In this document: piece after piece, positions 44,167-55,409 of the stretch
How the letters are laid out: each line of letters starts with the position of its first letter
How positions within the stretch are numbered: the stretch's first letter is position 1
From: Pachyseris speciosa
Lineage: Eukaryota; Cnidaria; Anthozoa; Scleractinia; Pachyseridae
Length of the DNA: 64,000 nt
Direction: 5' to 3'
Assembly: GCA_016490735.1 (NCBI GenBank)
Contig: JAEMWC010000035.1
Location: 616,001 to 680,000, forward strand
The notes under the pieces: generated by a model
The model's database searches: none
Told to the model about the DNA's origin: nothing
What the model saw: the letters and a program-made list of their open reading frames with translations, nothing else
Program-made: the position numbers and the translations under genes

Positions 44167-44168
44167 TA

Positions 44169-44485
44169 GGTATGACACGATCCCTAGGCTTCTTCTCAAC
44201 TCGCTTGGCTTGGACCCCCTTTCTGTCAGAAGGGCGAAGCAAAAGGGCCTGTATGGTTCTTAAGTGTATTAACAAGCTCACCCCTGGTTATCTTTCCGAC
44301 GTGTTCGTTAAGAGAATTGCGCCCTATGATTTCCACGGTGCTGCCCATAAACTGGTCTTAACAAGGCCGAATACTGACTACCTTACACGCAGCTATTCCT
44401 ACAGTGGAGCTTATCTCTGAAACAGTCTCCCCAAGGAAGCTAGAGCAGAACACATATCAATAAATGATTTTCCACTTCGGGCTCC
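44169..44485 (+). mobile_element. LINE relic, right part, after the composite insertion
   Basis: Continuation of the reverse transcriptase tail: ..SLGFFSTRLAWTPFL.. in a shifted frame, then CINKLTPGYLSDVF and ..RSYSYSGAYL, followed by the same TGA stop as in copy A. Small indels differ from copy A. Confidence 0.72.
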
Positions 44486-45371
44486 CACATGGCAAATATA
44501 TAAACCAGTTAGCTTTTTAGTAGAGTTTGTAAATTCTCTATATTTTTTATTTACTGATATTTTTACCAAGTCTCAATAAAGTTTTGTATTAAATAAACGA
44601 TAAAGAAACGGCGAGTTTTGCTTGAATATTCAAGGTTATGAGATAGACAAGTTAAATGTTTTAGGTGTGACAACAGCAACCAAAAGTTTAGCGACCACAT
44701 AATAGCGTTTGCAAGAAAGCAAGGCAAAGGATTGGGGTTTGACGAGACTGAAACGCTAAAACCAAAAGCTACAACTGTAGAAAGCGGCCACACTTCCACA
44801 CTTAACCTACACCTCTAGTTACCAGGCACTTTCGTATAGAAAGGGACTGGAGAAAACTGGAGCGTATTCAAGAAAGAGGGCCATGCTTAGGCCAATTTTT
44901 AAAGACAAACAATCTGGTTATGAGGAACTACTATTAAAAGCTGACCTGCCTTCTTTATACAAAGGACGGCTACACGTCATTTTAATTTTTAATTTTCATG
45001 TTCAAAGCAAAGTTTAAGCTACTACCGCAACACCCCCCCCCCCCCCTTCCCTCACCCCCCACCCTCTTGTATCTTAAGATAGGCTGCCTTTATCCTTCCT
45101 TGTATCACACTTCCGTTACCTTCGGAAAGCATTCCCTTCGGTCAGGGGCACCCAACGAGCCAAAGCAGCCAAAAGCTAAAGCTGTAGAAAGGCATTTTTA
45201 AGTACCTTATGGTGTTTGAAATCTGTTTCAAGTGATGTTTTGGTTAGCTAGAAAACTTTGATCTGTTCGGATTTCCTAGCTGAAATGTTGATTGTCCGAA
45301 AGTTTTAGGGAACAAAATCTTTCTTTGAGAAAATAGTAGCTGAAAATAGGAGCCAGTTTCCAGTTATTATT
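44486..45371. other. Non-coding interval between LINE and hAT relics (copy B)
   Basis: Matches parts of copy A 6,900-8,230 but is shorter. A C-run lies at about 45,030-45,046. No gene seen. Confidence 0.45.
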
Positions 45372-46645
45372 TAGTGGCGCATCCAGGAGGAGGGTCGGAG
45401 GGGTCCGGACCCCCCCCCCCCTTCCCTAACCAAATTAAGTTTTTTTTTCACTCCTTGTTTGACGCTGAAATTCTCGCATCGACAGGATCGCCTATTATTA
45501 CTCAACTGGTTGACTTGTTTTTTGATGGAAAGCCATTGTATTTTGCCACAAATTCAAATGTAAATTCCAGGCATATTTCAGAATGAAATCTGAAAACATT
45601 CGGATTCATTTTCACCTTTTTGATCACGAAGAATAGCCTGAAAACACTCAAACCTATTGCAGCCAAGATTCAAAAGAAAGATCAGGATGCCTTTCAAGCT
45701 TATTCTATGATTGGCAACACTATTAAAACAGTCACAAGAGTGACGTCAAACATAGAAGAGAAATGCCATGAATGGTTTGAAGATGCCTCTAGACAGGCTG
45801 ACAAGATTAGCGCTACAGTGTCAGCACCACGAATCACTGGGAGGCAGGTACATAGAAATAATGCACCTCGCACCGTAAACCCGGAAACACATTATCATGT
45901 TGATGTTGCCATACCTTGCATGGATCATTTTACAAAAGGGCCGGAGCCGAAATGTTTGCGTTACATTGGTTCCATCTGCCGTGGTGAGGCACGACAATCT
46001 TCGTAATTTAGCAGAAAAGCTACAGTTTTGGTAACTGGACCGTCCTCACTTCTTTCCGAGTTAAAAGACTGGCAATACTTTTGGAAACAGGAAACATCAA
46101 ATTTACCCCTCCCGGGAAACCTTATTGAGTGTGTAAAATATGCAGATGAGGATAAGTATCCGAACATACGTGTTTTGCTTATAATTGGGTGTACGCTCCA
46201 AGTTAGTTCTGCCGAAGCCGAGCGTTTATTCGCCGGCTTGCAAAGAATCAAGTCCTATCTCATAAATAGGATGTCCGAGGAACGGTTCTCTGGACTCGCA
46301 CTCATGACCTTACACCATGACCTTAACATTGATATTGACGATATCTGTACAGCATTTGTAGCCAAGCCCAAGAGAAGGATGTTCCCGAGGTGTATCCTTT
46401 AAATCCATGTCCACGGTAAGGAGGTTAACAAAACTGGCATTATATTGATTATAATTTGTATTGCGGCGGGGGTTGGGGGAGAGGTTTGTTGGGGAGAGTG
46501 ACGGAGTTGCGAGGAGAAGTAATTTGCCGAAAAAGTTTCTGTAGAGTTTTCTGAGTGAAAGTTTGGACTCTCCCCCCTCCCCTCCCCCCCTCCCTCCCCC
46601 CCTCCCCTCCCCTCCCCCATCAAAAATTCCTGGATCTCGCTGCTG
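45372..46645 (+). mobile_element. Degraded hAT transposon (ZMYM/52-kDa-repressor-like transposase), copy B
   Basis: Orthologous to 8235-9505: the frame 45,620-46,006 is followed, after the same in-frame stop, by 46,028-46,402 with LLIIGCTLQVSSAEAERLFA and EERFSGLALMTLHHDL. A 9-bp deletion relative to copy A removes three residues. The right end CCTGGATCTCGCTGCT lies about 17 bp from the P450 B stop codon. Confidence 0.72.
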
Positions 46646-46661
46646 GCTTCCTTCAAGGGCT

Positions 46662-46987
46662 TTATTTTCTCTTGGTGACAAAGAAATGAATTTCTCGTGG
46701 ACCAAATGCCAATTCCACTTTAGTGGAAATAGGCTTGCTTTCATCCAATTTCAGTGAGAAATTTCTCAAAATCAAGGCTATCACAGCTTTCATTTCCACC
46801 ACAGCAAGAGGCTGACCAGCACAACGCCTGCTTCCACCACCAAAAGGAAGAAACGAGAAGGTATGAATCGCCATCTTGTCATCCCAACGCGTCGGGTCAA
46901 ACTTTTCTGTGTTATCCCACAGATCCTCCATGTGTTGAAGGGCATATGCGTTCAGAAATAGTGCTGAGTCTTTAGGGATGTGAAATC
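46662..46987 (-). CDS. P450 B exon 5 (heme loop, C-terminus)
   Basis: After TTTCTCAAG it reads FHIPKDSALFLNAYALQHME, then FDPTRW, FLPFGGGSRRCAG (heme cysteine) and ends ..FFVTKRK. The stop codon lies inside AAAATAAAG, so a canonical AATAAA overlaps it. Whether this hexamer is used as the polyadenylation signal is unknown. Confidence 0.88.
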
Positions 46988-47931
46988 CTTGAGAAACAAC
47001 AGGAAATTATATCAAAATACGGCAAACTTTTTTCTCTGTTCATTTTGGAAGAACGTGGCGAGACTGGAGTGAGGCGAAACCAAAACATACAAGAGACTGG
47101 CGGAAGCCTTTCTCCCGAACCCCCACCCCCCGGGCTAGTTCGCTTCCAAAGAACTACTGGAAGTCTATATTCTTGGATAATATGTAGACAAGAGGCAACT
47201 TTACGCCTAGATGTGGTTTCCCTTCTAATAATATACATGAAAAAATTTCTCGATTCTGATTGGCTAAGAGAAATGCAGTTTTTAGGAAACACCGGTGCAG
47301 AAAAAAGGTAATTCGGTGCAGAAAAAAGGAAATACAGTGCAAAACAAGGTAAAAAAACTGAGGATTCTGATTGGTTAATAAACAAAGGCGCTGCGATTGA
47401 GCCAATCAAACGCGGCCTCTGAATGGCGCAAAGTCTGAAGAGCTGCAAGCGACTCTGCGAACGAAAACAATGGCTGGCTTTTTGAGCAGGTTTTCTTTCT
47501 TCGTGACCGCAATAACAGCAGAGAAGCTGCAAAACAGCTCTAAAAAGGAGAAACGGCTGCGAAAAGCACTGTATTTTAGCTGTCTGTTTGGAAACAGTGG
47601 TGTCCAGAGAAGGGAATTACCGACGTAATTGGAATTACGAGTCCGTTGATGGAGTGACGCCGAGATTAATAAACAAACAAGGACAAACAAGGCGAAGATA
47701 ACGAACTAGAAAGCCTGAAGGTAATGATTACAGCGCTTGATAGACACTTAGCAAACAAAGTAGCCTTATAGCTATAGCCTGTAATTGTTTAGCCAGTTTT
47801 CACAGCTAAAAACGCTTTAAAAACATCGAGAAAACTGTTGTTTTGGTTCACCTTAGCTTCGTTGCGTTGCTTCTGCAACGTTAAGAAGCTATCTCGCAAT
47901 TTTTTCATGTATATTATTAATAAGTAATCAC

Positions 47932-47967
<36 letters not shown>

Positions 47968-48036
47968 TTGTAAATTTTTTCAAAGACCACAAATTGCACT
48001 CGCCCTACGGGCTCGTGCAATTTTGTGAGTCTTTGA

Positions 48037-48072
<36 letters not shown>

Positions 48073-51000
48073 TCGAAATCATGTGATTACCTATACAAAA
48101 CAAGTGTCGTTTTCCAGCTTTTTCTATATTTTCTTCTCCTGCCAACTTTGTTTCAAGGCAGTTCCTCTGTTTCCATACTATAAAAGTCTATCGCTATCGG
48201 CTGAACGTTTGTGAACTAACGTGATCCGCTTTCGGTGAGGGGGGGGGGACAGGGGAGCAGGATCCTGGGATAATTAATAAGGGGTGGGAGGCGAAAGGAG
48301 GGTTTTAAAACAGAGGGGCATAATACCTTTCTCTCTCTAGAGGGGAGAGGGGTGGAGAGGAAACGATCAAAGGGAGGAGGGGGCTTGAAAAAGAGATCAG
48401 AGAGACTCAACATCTTCATCGGATTATTTGATGGGTGGGTGGGGGGGGGGGGAAATGGGTATCTGAAAGGGGGCTTAATAGAGTATTTTGAGATTTGGAA
48501 AAGGGACTTTTTTGTCAATCGGTAAGGGTCCCATCTACACTTATGCATACAAGTGAAAATAACGCGACAATCAGAAAGTGGAGATATTTGAAATGATCAT
48601 TCTGTTAAAACAACAAGGGATACAATTGTTGGAAAGGGCTAAAGTGGACTCCACTCAAATAATCAGAAACAACTAATCCAAATTAAACATAACATGGGAC
48701 TACCATCGTTCAAGAAACAACTTGGAACATGTGGTCAAAGGGGACTTAAACCTGGGACGGAAATTGTGGAAGGTGAGGTGGAGAAAGTTAAATGGTTAAC
48801 GCTTAACGCACATTCAGCAAAAACAAAGGGAATGGAGAGCCAGATTTCCTAAGAAGGAAGGATTTTCAATTGTTTCCTGGTGTTTCCAAAGGTCAGATAT
48901 GTCTTAGATTATATCTGTCTAGATTAAAATTAATTACAGGTTTTTTTAATCCTCTTCTTGATAGAAAAATGGTGAATGTCGTGAAACTGAGTTATTGAAC
49001 AATAATTATAATTTATTAATTAACTTTATTTAATTTACTTCCACATAACAGGGGTTTACCTTGGTGTAAAAACCTGACAAGGTTTTCTTTGTATTATGAG
49101 CTATTATTTTGCTGTGTATGCAGCTATTGTTTAGAATGTTTTGTTTTCTTTGTTTTATGTCATGCGTGAGTTTCACAGGTTTTTACACCAAGGTAGAGCC
49201 AATAACTGCTACACAATTAGAATAACTTAAAACTTAAAACTAAAAATCAAAATACTAGTTAATTTGATGCAAGTAGCATCTGCAAGCCAAAATTTTAGAT
49301 CATATTTTAAGTCATAGTGGCAGCTGATTCCAAAGGGGCTGGTGTCTGAAGGGTTCTTCTGTGATACAGCATTGCCTTGCAGTGTGTTTGCAGTAGTTAG
49401 ACAATATCTGAAGAGAAGCTCTTCTATACTCCAAAAGTTTTGTTGCCACCATTGTCTCAATTAGTGAGACAGGGGGGTCTTGTCCCTTTTTTCCTGAACT
49501 CCCACACTTTTTTATGTTGCTCACACCCCTTATAACATATCCCTCCCATCCTCTATTCTCCTAGACTCCTGGACCCTTGTGTCCCCCTCCCTCTCCCCCC
49601 CCCCCCCCCCACCATTAATTGCGTTGTGCTGTATTTCTGTCTTCCTACAATCACCAAGAAAAACATGCCATACCTCCTAACTCAGTATCTTCTGCTACTC
49701 CTCTGCTGAAACCGGTTATAACAGGGATGAGTCGCTGTGATTCCTTTACACAATTCCCAACATATTTAAGTTCTTTCTCCATCTCTGAGGTCACCACTTC
49801 TGAATCACCAAGCACGCGGTCTACTTCCTCCTGCGCTGTGGCTTGGATTTTAGGGTTTTGAGCTGGGACAAAATGTAGAACAGCAAGATGACTGAGACTA
49901 TTATTTCTGACTGTTCACAGAAAGAGGTGGGGTGATGATGTTTGAACCCATTTTCCATCAGGGGTTTGTAGGTACCTCTTTCCCTGCAGACTTTCCATTT
50001 CTTTCTCTTACTAGACTGCAAAATAAAGCTACCTCAGGATCACTTCTCAATAACGAAGACACTAGTGGAAAACCCCCTAAGTGACGTTTCATTGCTTGCC
50101 TGTGTTTTTCTCAAAAACTAAGCACCGGCAAAACAGTGCCAAAACATACAGCACAATGTTTACCACACAAAAGGAAGCCTGTATGCGTGAAATCAGCAAT
50201 TTTTGAGCACACATATGGGCTATATAGGTACGTGCTGCGGGATAGGGTAATTGGCTTTTGAGGTACCTGATCCTTAAATAGGGTCCTTTCCGGTTTTTTT
50301 TGGGTTTGGGCCTTAAATAGGGTATCAATTTCTGTTTGCTTCATCCTTAAATAGGGTCAGGATTTAAGACCCGATGCAGCACACACCTATCCAAAATTTT
50401 GTTGTGTTTAGTTGTTATTTTACTACTAGAGTGGTTGTCAATTTAGTGTTGCAACTAATTCTTGTTTGCTTTTCTTTTGTGCCTTTAATACTTCATGCTG
50501 TGTTTGGTTGTGCCACTTTCTTATATTAGCTAATAGTGGACTTTAGATTTGAGTACGAGTACGAGATCGAGAACGAGTACGACTTTCAAACTTCAAACCC
50601 GTCGCCTCCACAGATCCCCTACTCTGCCCTATTGCTTAATAATAGAAAAGGAGATTTTAGAAACAGGATTTATGTACGGAGTGATTATGTAAGGCACGCG
50701 AACTAGATTTAAAAAGTCGTACAACATCCTAAATCTCGTACTTGTTGTCAAATCTAAAGCTCTTTATTGAGAAGTAAAACCAAACACAATCATGACTTGC
50801 TAAGCATTTTCCTGCACTTAAATACCGGTAGCTCCATCTACAAGTAATTGCATGCTTCACTCTCTGATTGGTTTATCACACTGCTTGCATCTGTTGTGAT
50901 TGGCCAGGGTAATTACTTTGGGTTTGGCATTATATATGACACTCCAGTAGGAAACTGTGCTACTATTTATATGCAGTGTGGGCGACTAAAAGTTAGAATT

Positions 51001-54000
51001 AAAGAAAGACAACAAAAAGAGGATTTCATTGGTCTTAAAATTTCTGCAACGTTCTTCCAGTAAATATTTAATCATTGAGCTATCACTGCACCTTTACACC
51101 CAAAAATAAGCCCAACATGATGACTTACTCTTCCTAAAAAGGGGCTTGTAATTTTACTATAACCAAAAAGGGGTGTAATATCTCAGTCTGTGATTTTCTG
51201 CTATCTTGATCAATACTCACCCAGGTGGTACAAAACCCAGCACAGTTGGGAGGTTGTGGTTTCAAATCCACCAAACAGAAATGTCAGAATCTCATCACGA
51301 ACTTCCTCATCTGTAAGTGTGTACTTGGATTCAGGATCTTGAGCTCGCAGCAGCAGTGTCAACAAATCATTTTTGTTATCACCCTCCCTGCTCTTACGTT
51401 GTTGAATGATCTGATTAACAAGGTTGTCAACAACACTTTGAAGCTGACGCCCACGATGTGCTTTGAACGGGTGCATCCAACTCCATAACTTTGGAAACAC
51501 CAGGAACGCAAGCTCACCAAACCATCCCACAAAGTAAAACAGAGCCTAGCAGACAACAAACACCATTTAAATGGACTTTGACAAGATTTAAGAATTCATT
51601 TACTGTATTATATATTAGAGTCCATCATAGTACTAGAGGTAGCAGCAGTGGTAGTGCCAGTGCCAGTGCCAGTGGTAGTGGTAGTGTTAAGTGGCAGTGA
51701 TAATGGTAGTGTTAGTGATAATGGTAGTGGTAGTGGCAATAGACGTGACAGTGGTAGAGGTAGTTTCTATTTCTGTAATGTTTGTTATGTGATTTAAAAG
51801 CAAAATAAAAACTATTATCATCATTATTATTATTATTATTATTGTTATTATTATTATTATTATTATAACCCTGCCATGTACTGCTACTGCCACTACCACT
51901 TAATTACCACAGCCACTGGTAGTAGTGGTAGTGGTCGTGTTACTGGTACTGGTAGAGGTACCGGCACATGTAGACTCTGTTCTGTTTCTGTAACATTATT
52001 TGTTAATATGTGGTTTAACAAGCAAAATAAAGACATCATTGTTAGTATTATTATTATCATTATTATTAGTGATAGCGGTAGTGATGGCGACGGTGGTGGT
52101 GGCGGCAGTAGTACTATATGCCCCTCACTCCTGCTCAGGAAGAAAGTTCCTCCTTGGAGGTTTCCATGACCAACAGAACTCAGGCTCAGGTGACAGGTGC
52201 TCAGCTCAATTGCCCAGCCTCACTCCAACCCTCTCAGTATTCCTAATATTTTTTGAATGAGGACAAGCAGACACAAACAAAGCCCAGTCCTGGTGATTTC
52301 TCCTCTGAAACCCTACATTAATCTTATGACCTCCAGTAAGCAGACACCTTTTGTTGTCCCAAGGCATAAGCATGAGAGGTTTGACTGTAATAGCTTTGGA
52401 CTCCTGGATGATATGGGAAAGTTGCCAAATATCCATCCATATTGGTGTAAAAACAGAATCAAACCAACGGCTAAACTGTAAGCCACAGTGATCTATAGGG
52501 TGGTACAAAGCATCGGGCAAAACTATTTTAGCTAAAAACAAACCTGTACTGTTTCATCCTCAGGGTTCTCTTGCACTTTCAAGTTATGACCAAATGCTGC
52601 TTGACTTATAATATCAAGTGCAAGACTCTGCATCACAGTGAAAGCTTCAACAGATGATCCCTCAGGAAACCCTCGCCACTTTTTAATAACAACTCCAGTC
52701 TTCATGCTTGTCACTTCTAAAGCATAGCTCAGGAAACCAGAGTGAAAGAGTGGCATGATAAGACGGCGGTGCTGCCTCCATTGCTCACCTTCTAGGGTGA
52801 CAAGACCATCTCCAATCACTTTTCTGAAACGTTCTAGATTGGTCTTTGGGCGGACTGTATTAAAGGTCTTCAATTTCAGAATCTCCTCACACAAGGATGG
52901 ATCAGCAACAGAGAAGATATCTCTTCCATACAAGGGTGGTCTTCCCATCTGAATCCGAACCACTTTGCCATATTTCTTGTGCAGTTCAAGAAGTCTTAAG
53001 TGCCTTCCTTCCACATTAGAACGAAAAACATCTGCATTCCCAGAAAACCAATGTGGTGGTGGACCTGGTGGGAGGGGTCTGTAGACAGGGGTTAAATAAG
53101 TGGTATTATAAATTTTTGTATTGTATCCAGCACCTGATCCCCCTTAGGGCAAGGATATTCTCAGATAATTGGTTTAGTCGACAAATTTCTGTATTTTTCT
53201 ACCTGGAAAAGTGGAGGGATTCTGGTCCTACATCAGGGCTACTCACTTTGAGGTAAGGCCTGGTGGTCTGTGGAATTTTTTTTGACGAGGGCAGGTGGGG
53301 GAGGGGGGGGGGGATGCAATAAGAATGACTGAATTAATGGAGGGTCCGTCAAAAACATGAAGGACTCTAATGAGCCATTCATCATTGAAATAATTTCCAG
53401 AAATGACAAAGAAAGCAGGGTGGAGGATAACCTCAGAGCTGGGTATGGGAATCTGCTGGCTGTCCCTTTTTGGATGGTCGAAAAGTGCAATCCATAACAG
53501 CGCAGTGATCAACAGTACAGTGAGACTGGAGCGAGAAGAAAAGAAAAACAAAAAGAGATCGTCGTGCGCGAGTTCCCCACTAACCAGAAAGGAACTGGCT
53601 TAGCAGTCTAATGCACATGTCATCGGTTTCCCCTTGGGAATGATCCCTGGGCCAACCAGGGAGATATGTGGGGAATACAAAGAGATGGATGGGATTCTTT
53701 GCCCGAGGGTAGGGGAAAAATGACATTGTTTTATGATCAAAGATTAAGGGGTGGCGGGGGAAATCACGAGTTTGTAAAGGCTATTAGGAGGATTTCCTGC
53801 TGGGAGACACCTCACCCAGGGGACTTTGTCACGCAAGATGTCCCGACTCCCCGGCAAAATTCCTCAAGTTTACTTAACTGATTTTACAACCCCCTGGTTA
53901 GCCCGGGGATCGATCCCACGGAGAAGCCGATGACATGTGCATAACAGCTAATTTACTCAAAACTCAAAACTTTGTCCCATCTGCTCCAAAATCCGACTAA

Positions 54001-54412
54001 TAAACGTCTGGAAATTTAACACTTTATCAGGTGAAGGTCACATATATTAGTGCCACACCAGTAACAACATGGTTATGCTGAGCTTTCCGCAAGCTTGGCG
54101 AAGAAAACATTTTCATCGAACGTCGTGATCGATGAATGAACTTTCCGCAAGCTTAGCGAAGAAACACTTTCATCCAACGTCGTGATCGATGAATGAAATA
54201 AATCTAGGGAGCAACTGCAGCTAAATCTTGTGTAGGGTGAAATGTCTGATCGCATTTATATCTACAGATATCTAGCAGGGAATAGACTTAATGAAATACC
54301 TTTTACGTGACAGCTTTGCTTTTAACAGCTTCAGGATTGACCAGACAAGGACAATAATTGCACAAGACAATAAAACATCGCCGCATCTCGGGGCAAATAA
54401 TCCCAGCGCCAT
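46662..54412 (-). CDS. Cytochrome P450 monooxygenase, copy B (five exons, 495 aa)
   Basis: Complement of joined exons 54412-54300, 53078-52544, 51545-51221, 49862-49674 and 46987-46662. Every intron has GT..AG ends and phases agree, giving 1,488 nt and 495 residues, a normal P450 length. Residues ~12-29 form an N-terminal membrane anchor, followed by a basic stretch and the PLPPGPPP hinge of ER-bound P450s. The helix C region reads EGEQWRQHRRL. The I-helix has GGFETT (308-313), the K-helix ExxR is E365-R368, FDPTRW is at 417-422, and the heme loop FGGGSRRCAG carries the heme-ligand cysteine C443. It should oxidise a hydrophobic substrate using NADPH-P450 reductase at the ER. Family and substrate are not assignable by eye; the helix C and I-helix patterns suggest the CYP3/CYP4-like side. 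I chose ATG 54,412 (aaaATGGCG context) because it keeps the frame; the ATG 8 bases upstream does not. Confidence 0.87.
47226..47919. mobile_element. 694-bp inverted-repeat element in P450 B intron 4, copy B only
   Basis: TAATAATATACATGAAAAAA at the left is mirrored by TTTTTTCATGTATATTATTA at the right. Copy A is uninterrupted at the same place (..CCCTTC-AAAACAAG.. near 10,085). A short plus-strand frame beginning at the ATG at 47,470 (MAGFLSRFSFFVTAITAEKL) runs to a stop in ~50 codons and is not recognisable. Confidence 0.75.
47920..48094. mobile_element. 175-bp near-perfect palindromic element next to the previous one
   Basis: Left ATAAGTAATCACATGATTT and right AAATCATGTGATTACCTAT are inverted repeats, and the symmetry continues inward (CTCGTGCAATTTGGAATAAA / its complement, GGTCTTTGAAAAAATT words) to a centre at CGCCCTACGGGCTCG. 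Almost the whole element is one hairpin. Also absent from copy A. Confidence 0.78.
49674..49862 (-). CDS. P450 B exon 4 (J/K helices)
   Basis: Reads QNPKIQATAQEEVDRVLGDS and, further on, GNCVKESQRLIPVI (ExxR). Donor GAG|GTATGG, phase 1. Confidence 0.87.
50535..50763. mobile_element. MITE in P450 B intron 3, copy B only
   Basis: AGTGGACTTTAGATTTG at the left and CAAATCTAAAGCTCT at the right are inverted repeats, followed inward by CGAGTACGAG / CTCGTACTTG. Copy A reads straight through (..AGCTAATGAGAAG.., about 12,963). Confidence 0.7.
51221..51545 (-). CDS. P450 B exon 3 (F/G region to I-helix)
   Basis: Begins ALFYFVGWFGELAFLV after a TAG acceptor and ends in the I-helix FLFGGFETTTSQLCWVLYHL. 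The donor G|GTGAGT leaves one base that joins CT of exon 4 to give alanine (..YHLAQNP..). Confidence 0.88.
51625..52080. repeat. (GTAGTG)n / (TTA)n compound repeat in P450 B intron 2
   Basis: Orthologous to 13,850-14,340, with different run lengths. Confidence 0.5.
52544..53078 (-). CDS. P450 B exon 2 (hinge to helix D/E)
   Basis: Begins after ..CTACAG with the PLPPGPPPHWF hinge. Contains KKYGKVVRIQMG, the helix C region EGEQWRQHRRLIMPLFH and SLALDIISQAAFGHNL. Ends ..EDETVQ at CAG|GTTTGT, phase 0. It is open throughout, unlike copy A. Confidence 0.88.
53600..53950. mobile_element. MITE in P450 B intron 1
   Basis: Orthologous to 16,210-16,568; inverted arms ATGCACATGTCATCGG / CCGATGACATGTGCAT are better preserved here than in copy A. 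Confidence 0.65.
54300..54412 (-). CDS. P450 B exon 1 (membrane anchor)
   Basis: Encodes MALGLFAPRCGDVLLSC, the hydrophobic AIIVLVWSILKLL, and KAKLSRK. The donor AG|GTATTT leaves two bases that join the first base of exon 2 to make the R before PLPPGP. Confidence 0.75.
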
Positions 54413-54558
54413 TTTAACATAAAATATCGCGTGACAGCGGGCAACACCGGAAGTTGGATGAAAGCCAGGTTTATAGGAACGTGACTTCAGCCCAACACTT
54501 CAGCCCAAATCGCGTGACCGCAAAAACAGACTTAAAAAAAAGCTAAGAAAATACCGTT

Positions 54559-54780
54559 AAAGATAAGACTTTCACCTTGAGTGTTAAAGGCTGATAAGTT
54601 TTTTTGTGATTCTGTGAGTTTACTAAATCATTTTGCAAAACACCAAAAAAGTTTTGAGAAAATCCGGAAGTCGCCTATTGAAACAGGAAACAAAAACGCA
54701 CAATCTCAACGTACTTCGCTTTAAAAAGACGTAAAACCTATCATCTTTGAACTCTCAAATTAGGTGAAAGCCTTATCTTT
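54559..54780. mobile_element. MITE upstream of P450 B exon 1
   Basis: Orthologous to 17,109-17,345, slightly shorter: AAAGATAAGACTTTCACC at the left, AAAGCCTTATCTTT at the right. Confidence 0.62.
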
Positions 54781-55086
54781 AAACAACCTTTCTTATCTTT
54801 TTCTTCTGACCGATAAATGAATTTATAGTTTGCATTGATCAGTACAAGCTTCTCCTTCTTTATTGGCTGCACACAAACCTAAGAAAATTTTTAGTTTTTA
54901 GTTATTGATATATACAGACCAGAAATACAGTTAAATCTCCCGCGGCACAAAGCATAGGTACCCGATTACAGGAGGAGGTTGAGGGGCTTGAACAGGCACT
55001 GTCGTGGGAAGTGTGTGGCAGTCAATTCGCTGTTACACGGCGTTATAGAATCAAGAAACAGTGGGCATTTTAGAAACTGGATGCGG

Positions 55087-55409
55087 CAGGAGCCGGAGCT
55101 TCACTCTCCCATACAAGCCCTTTGAGTCAACCTTTGCGCGTATCTTTTCTATTTATTAGAACGCTACGGGTTTCTAAATTCGCACGCACTGTTTAGAATG
55201 CCAAAGAGAAGGATCGGGACAACACGCTCCCCATCCTTGGCCACAATTTTATTATGGATGCTTGTGTGCGGAATTTACTGGAAACAGATTTTCCCAGTAA
55301 ATTTGAGCCTCCTACAGAAAAAGCAGTTCTAAAAATAGAAAGATACGCGCAAAAGTTGACTTAAGGAAACAGTGGAGGCTCTTACTCATGGGCTATTGGA
55401 TCCGCGGGG
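55087..55409. mobile_element. Foldback element, copy B only
   Basis: The inner arms AGTCAACCTTTGCGCGTATC and GATACGCGCAAAAGTTGACT are strongly inverted, with weaker symmetry outward to both ends. Copy A runs straight from ..GGGTGCGGG to AAACATTTC.. (about 18,005), so this is an insertion in B. Confidence 0.72.
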
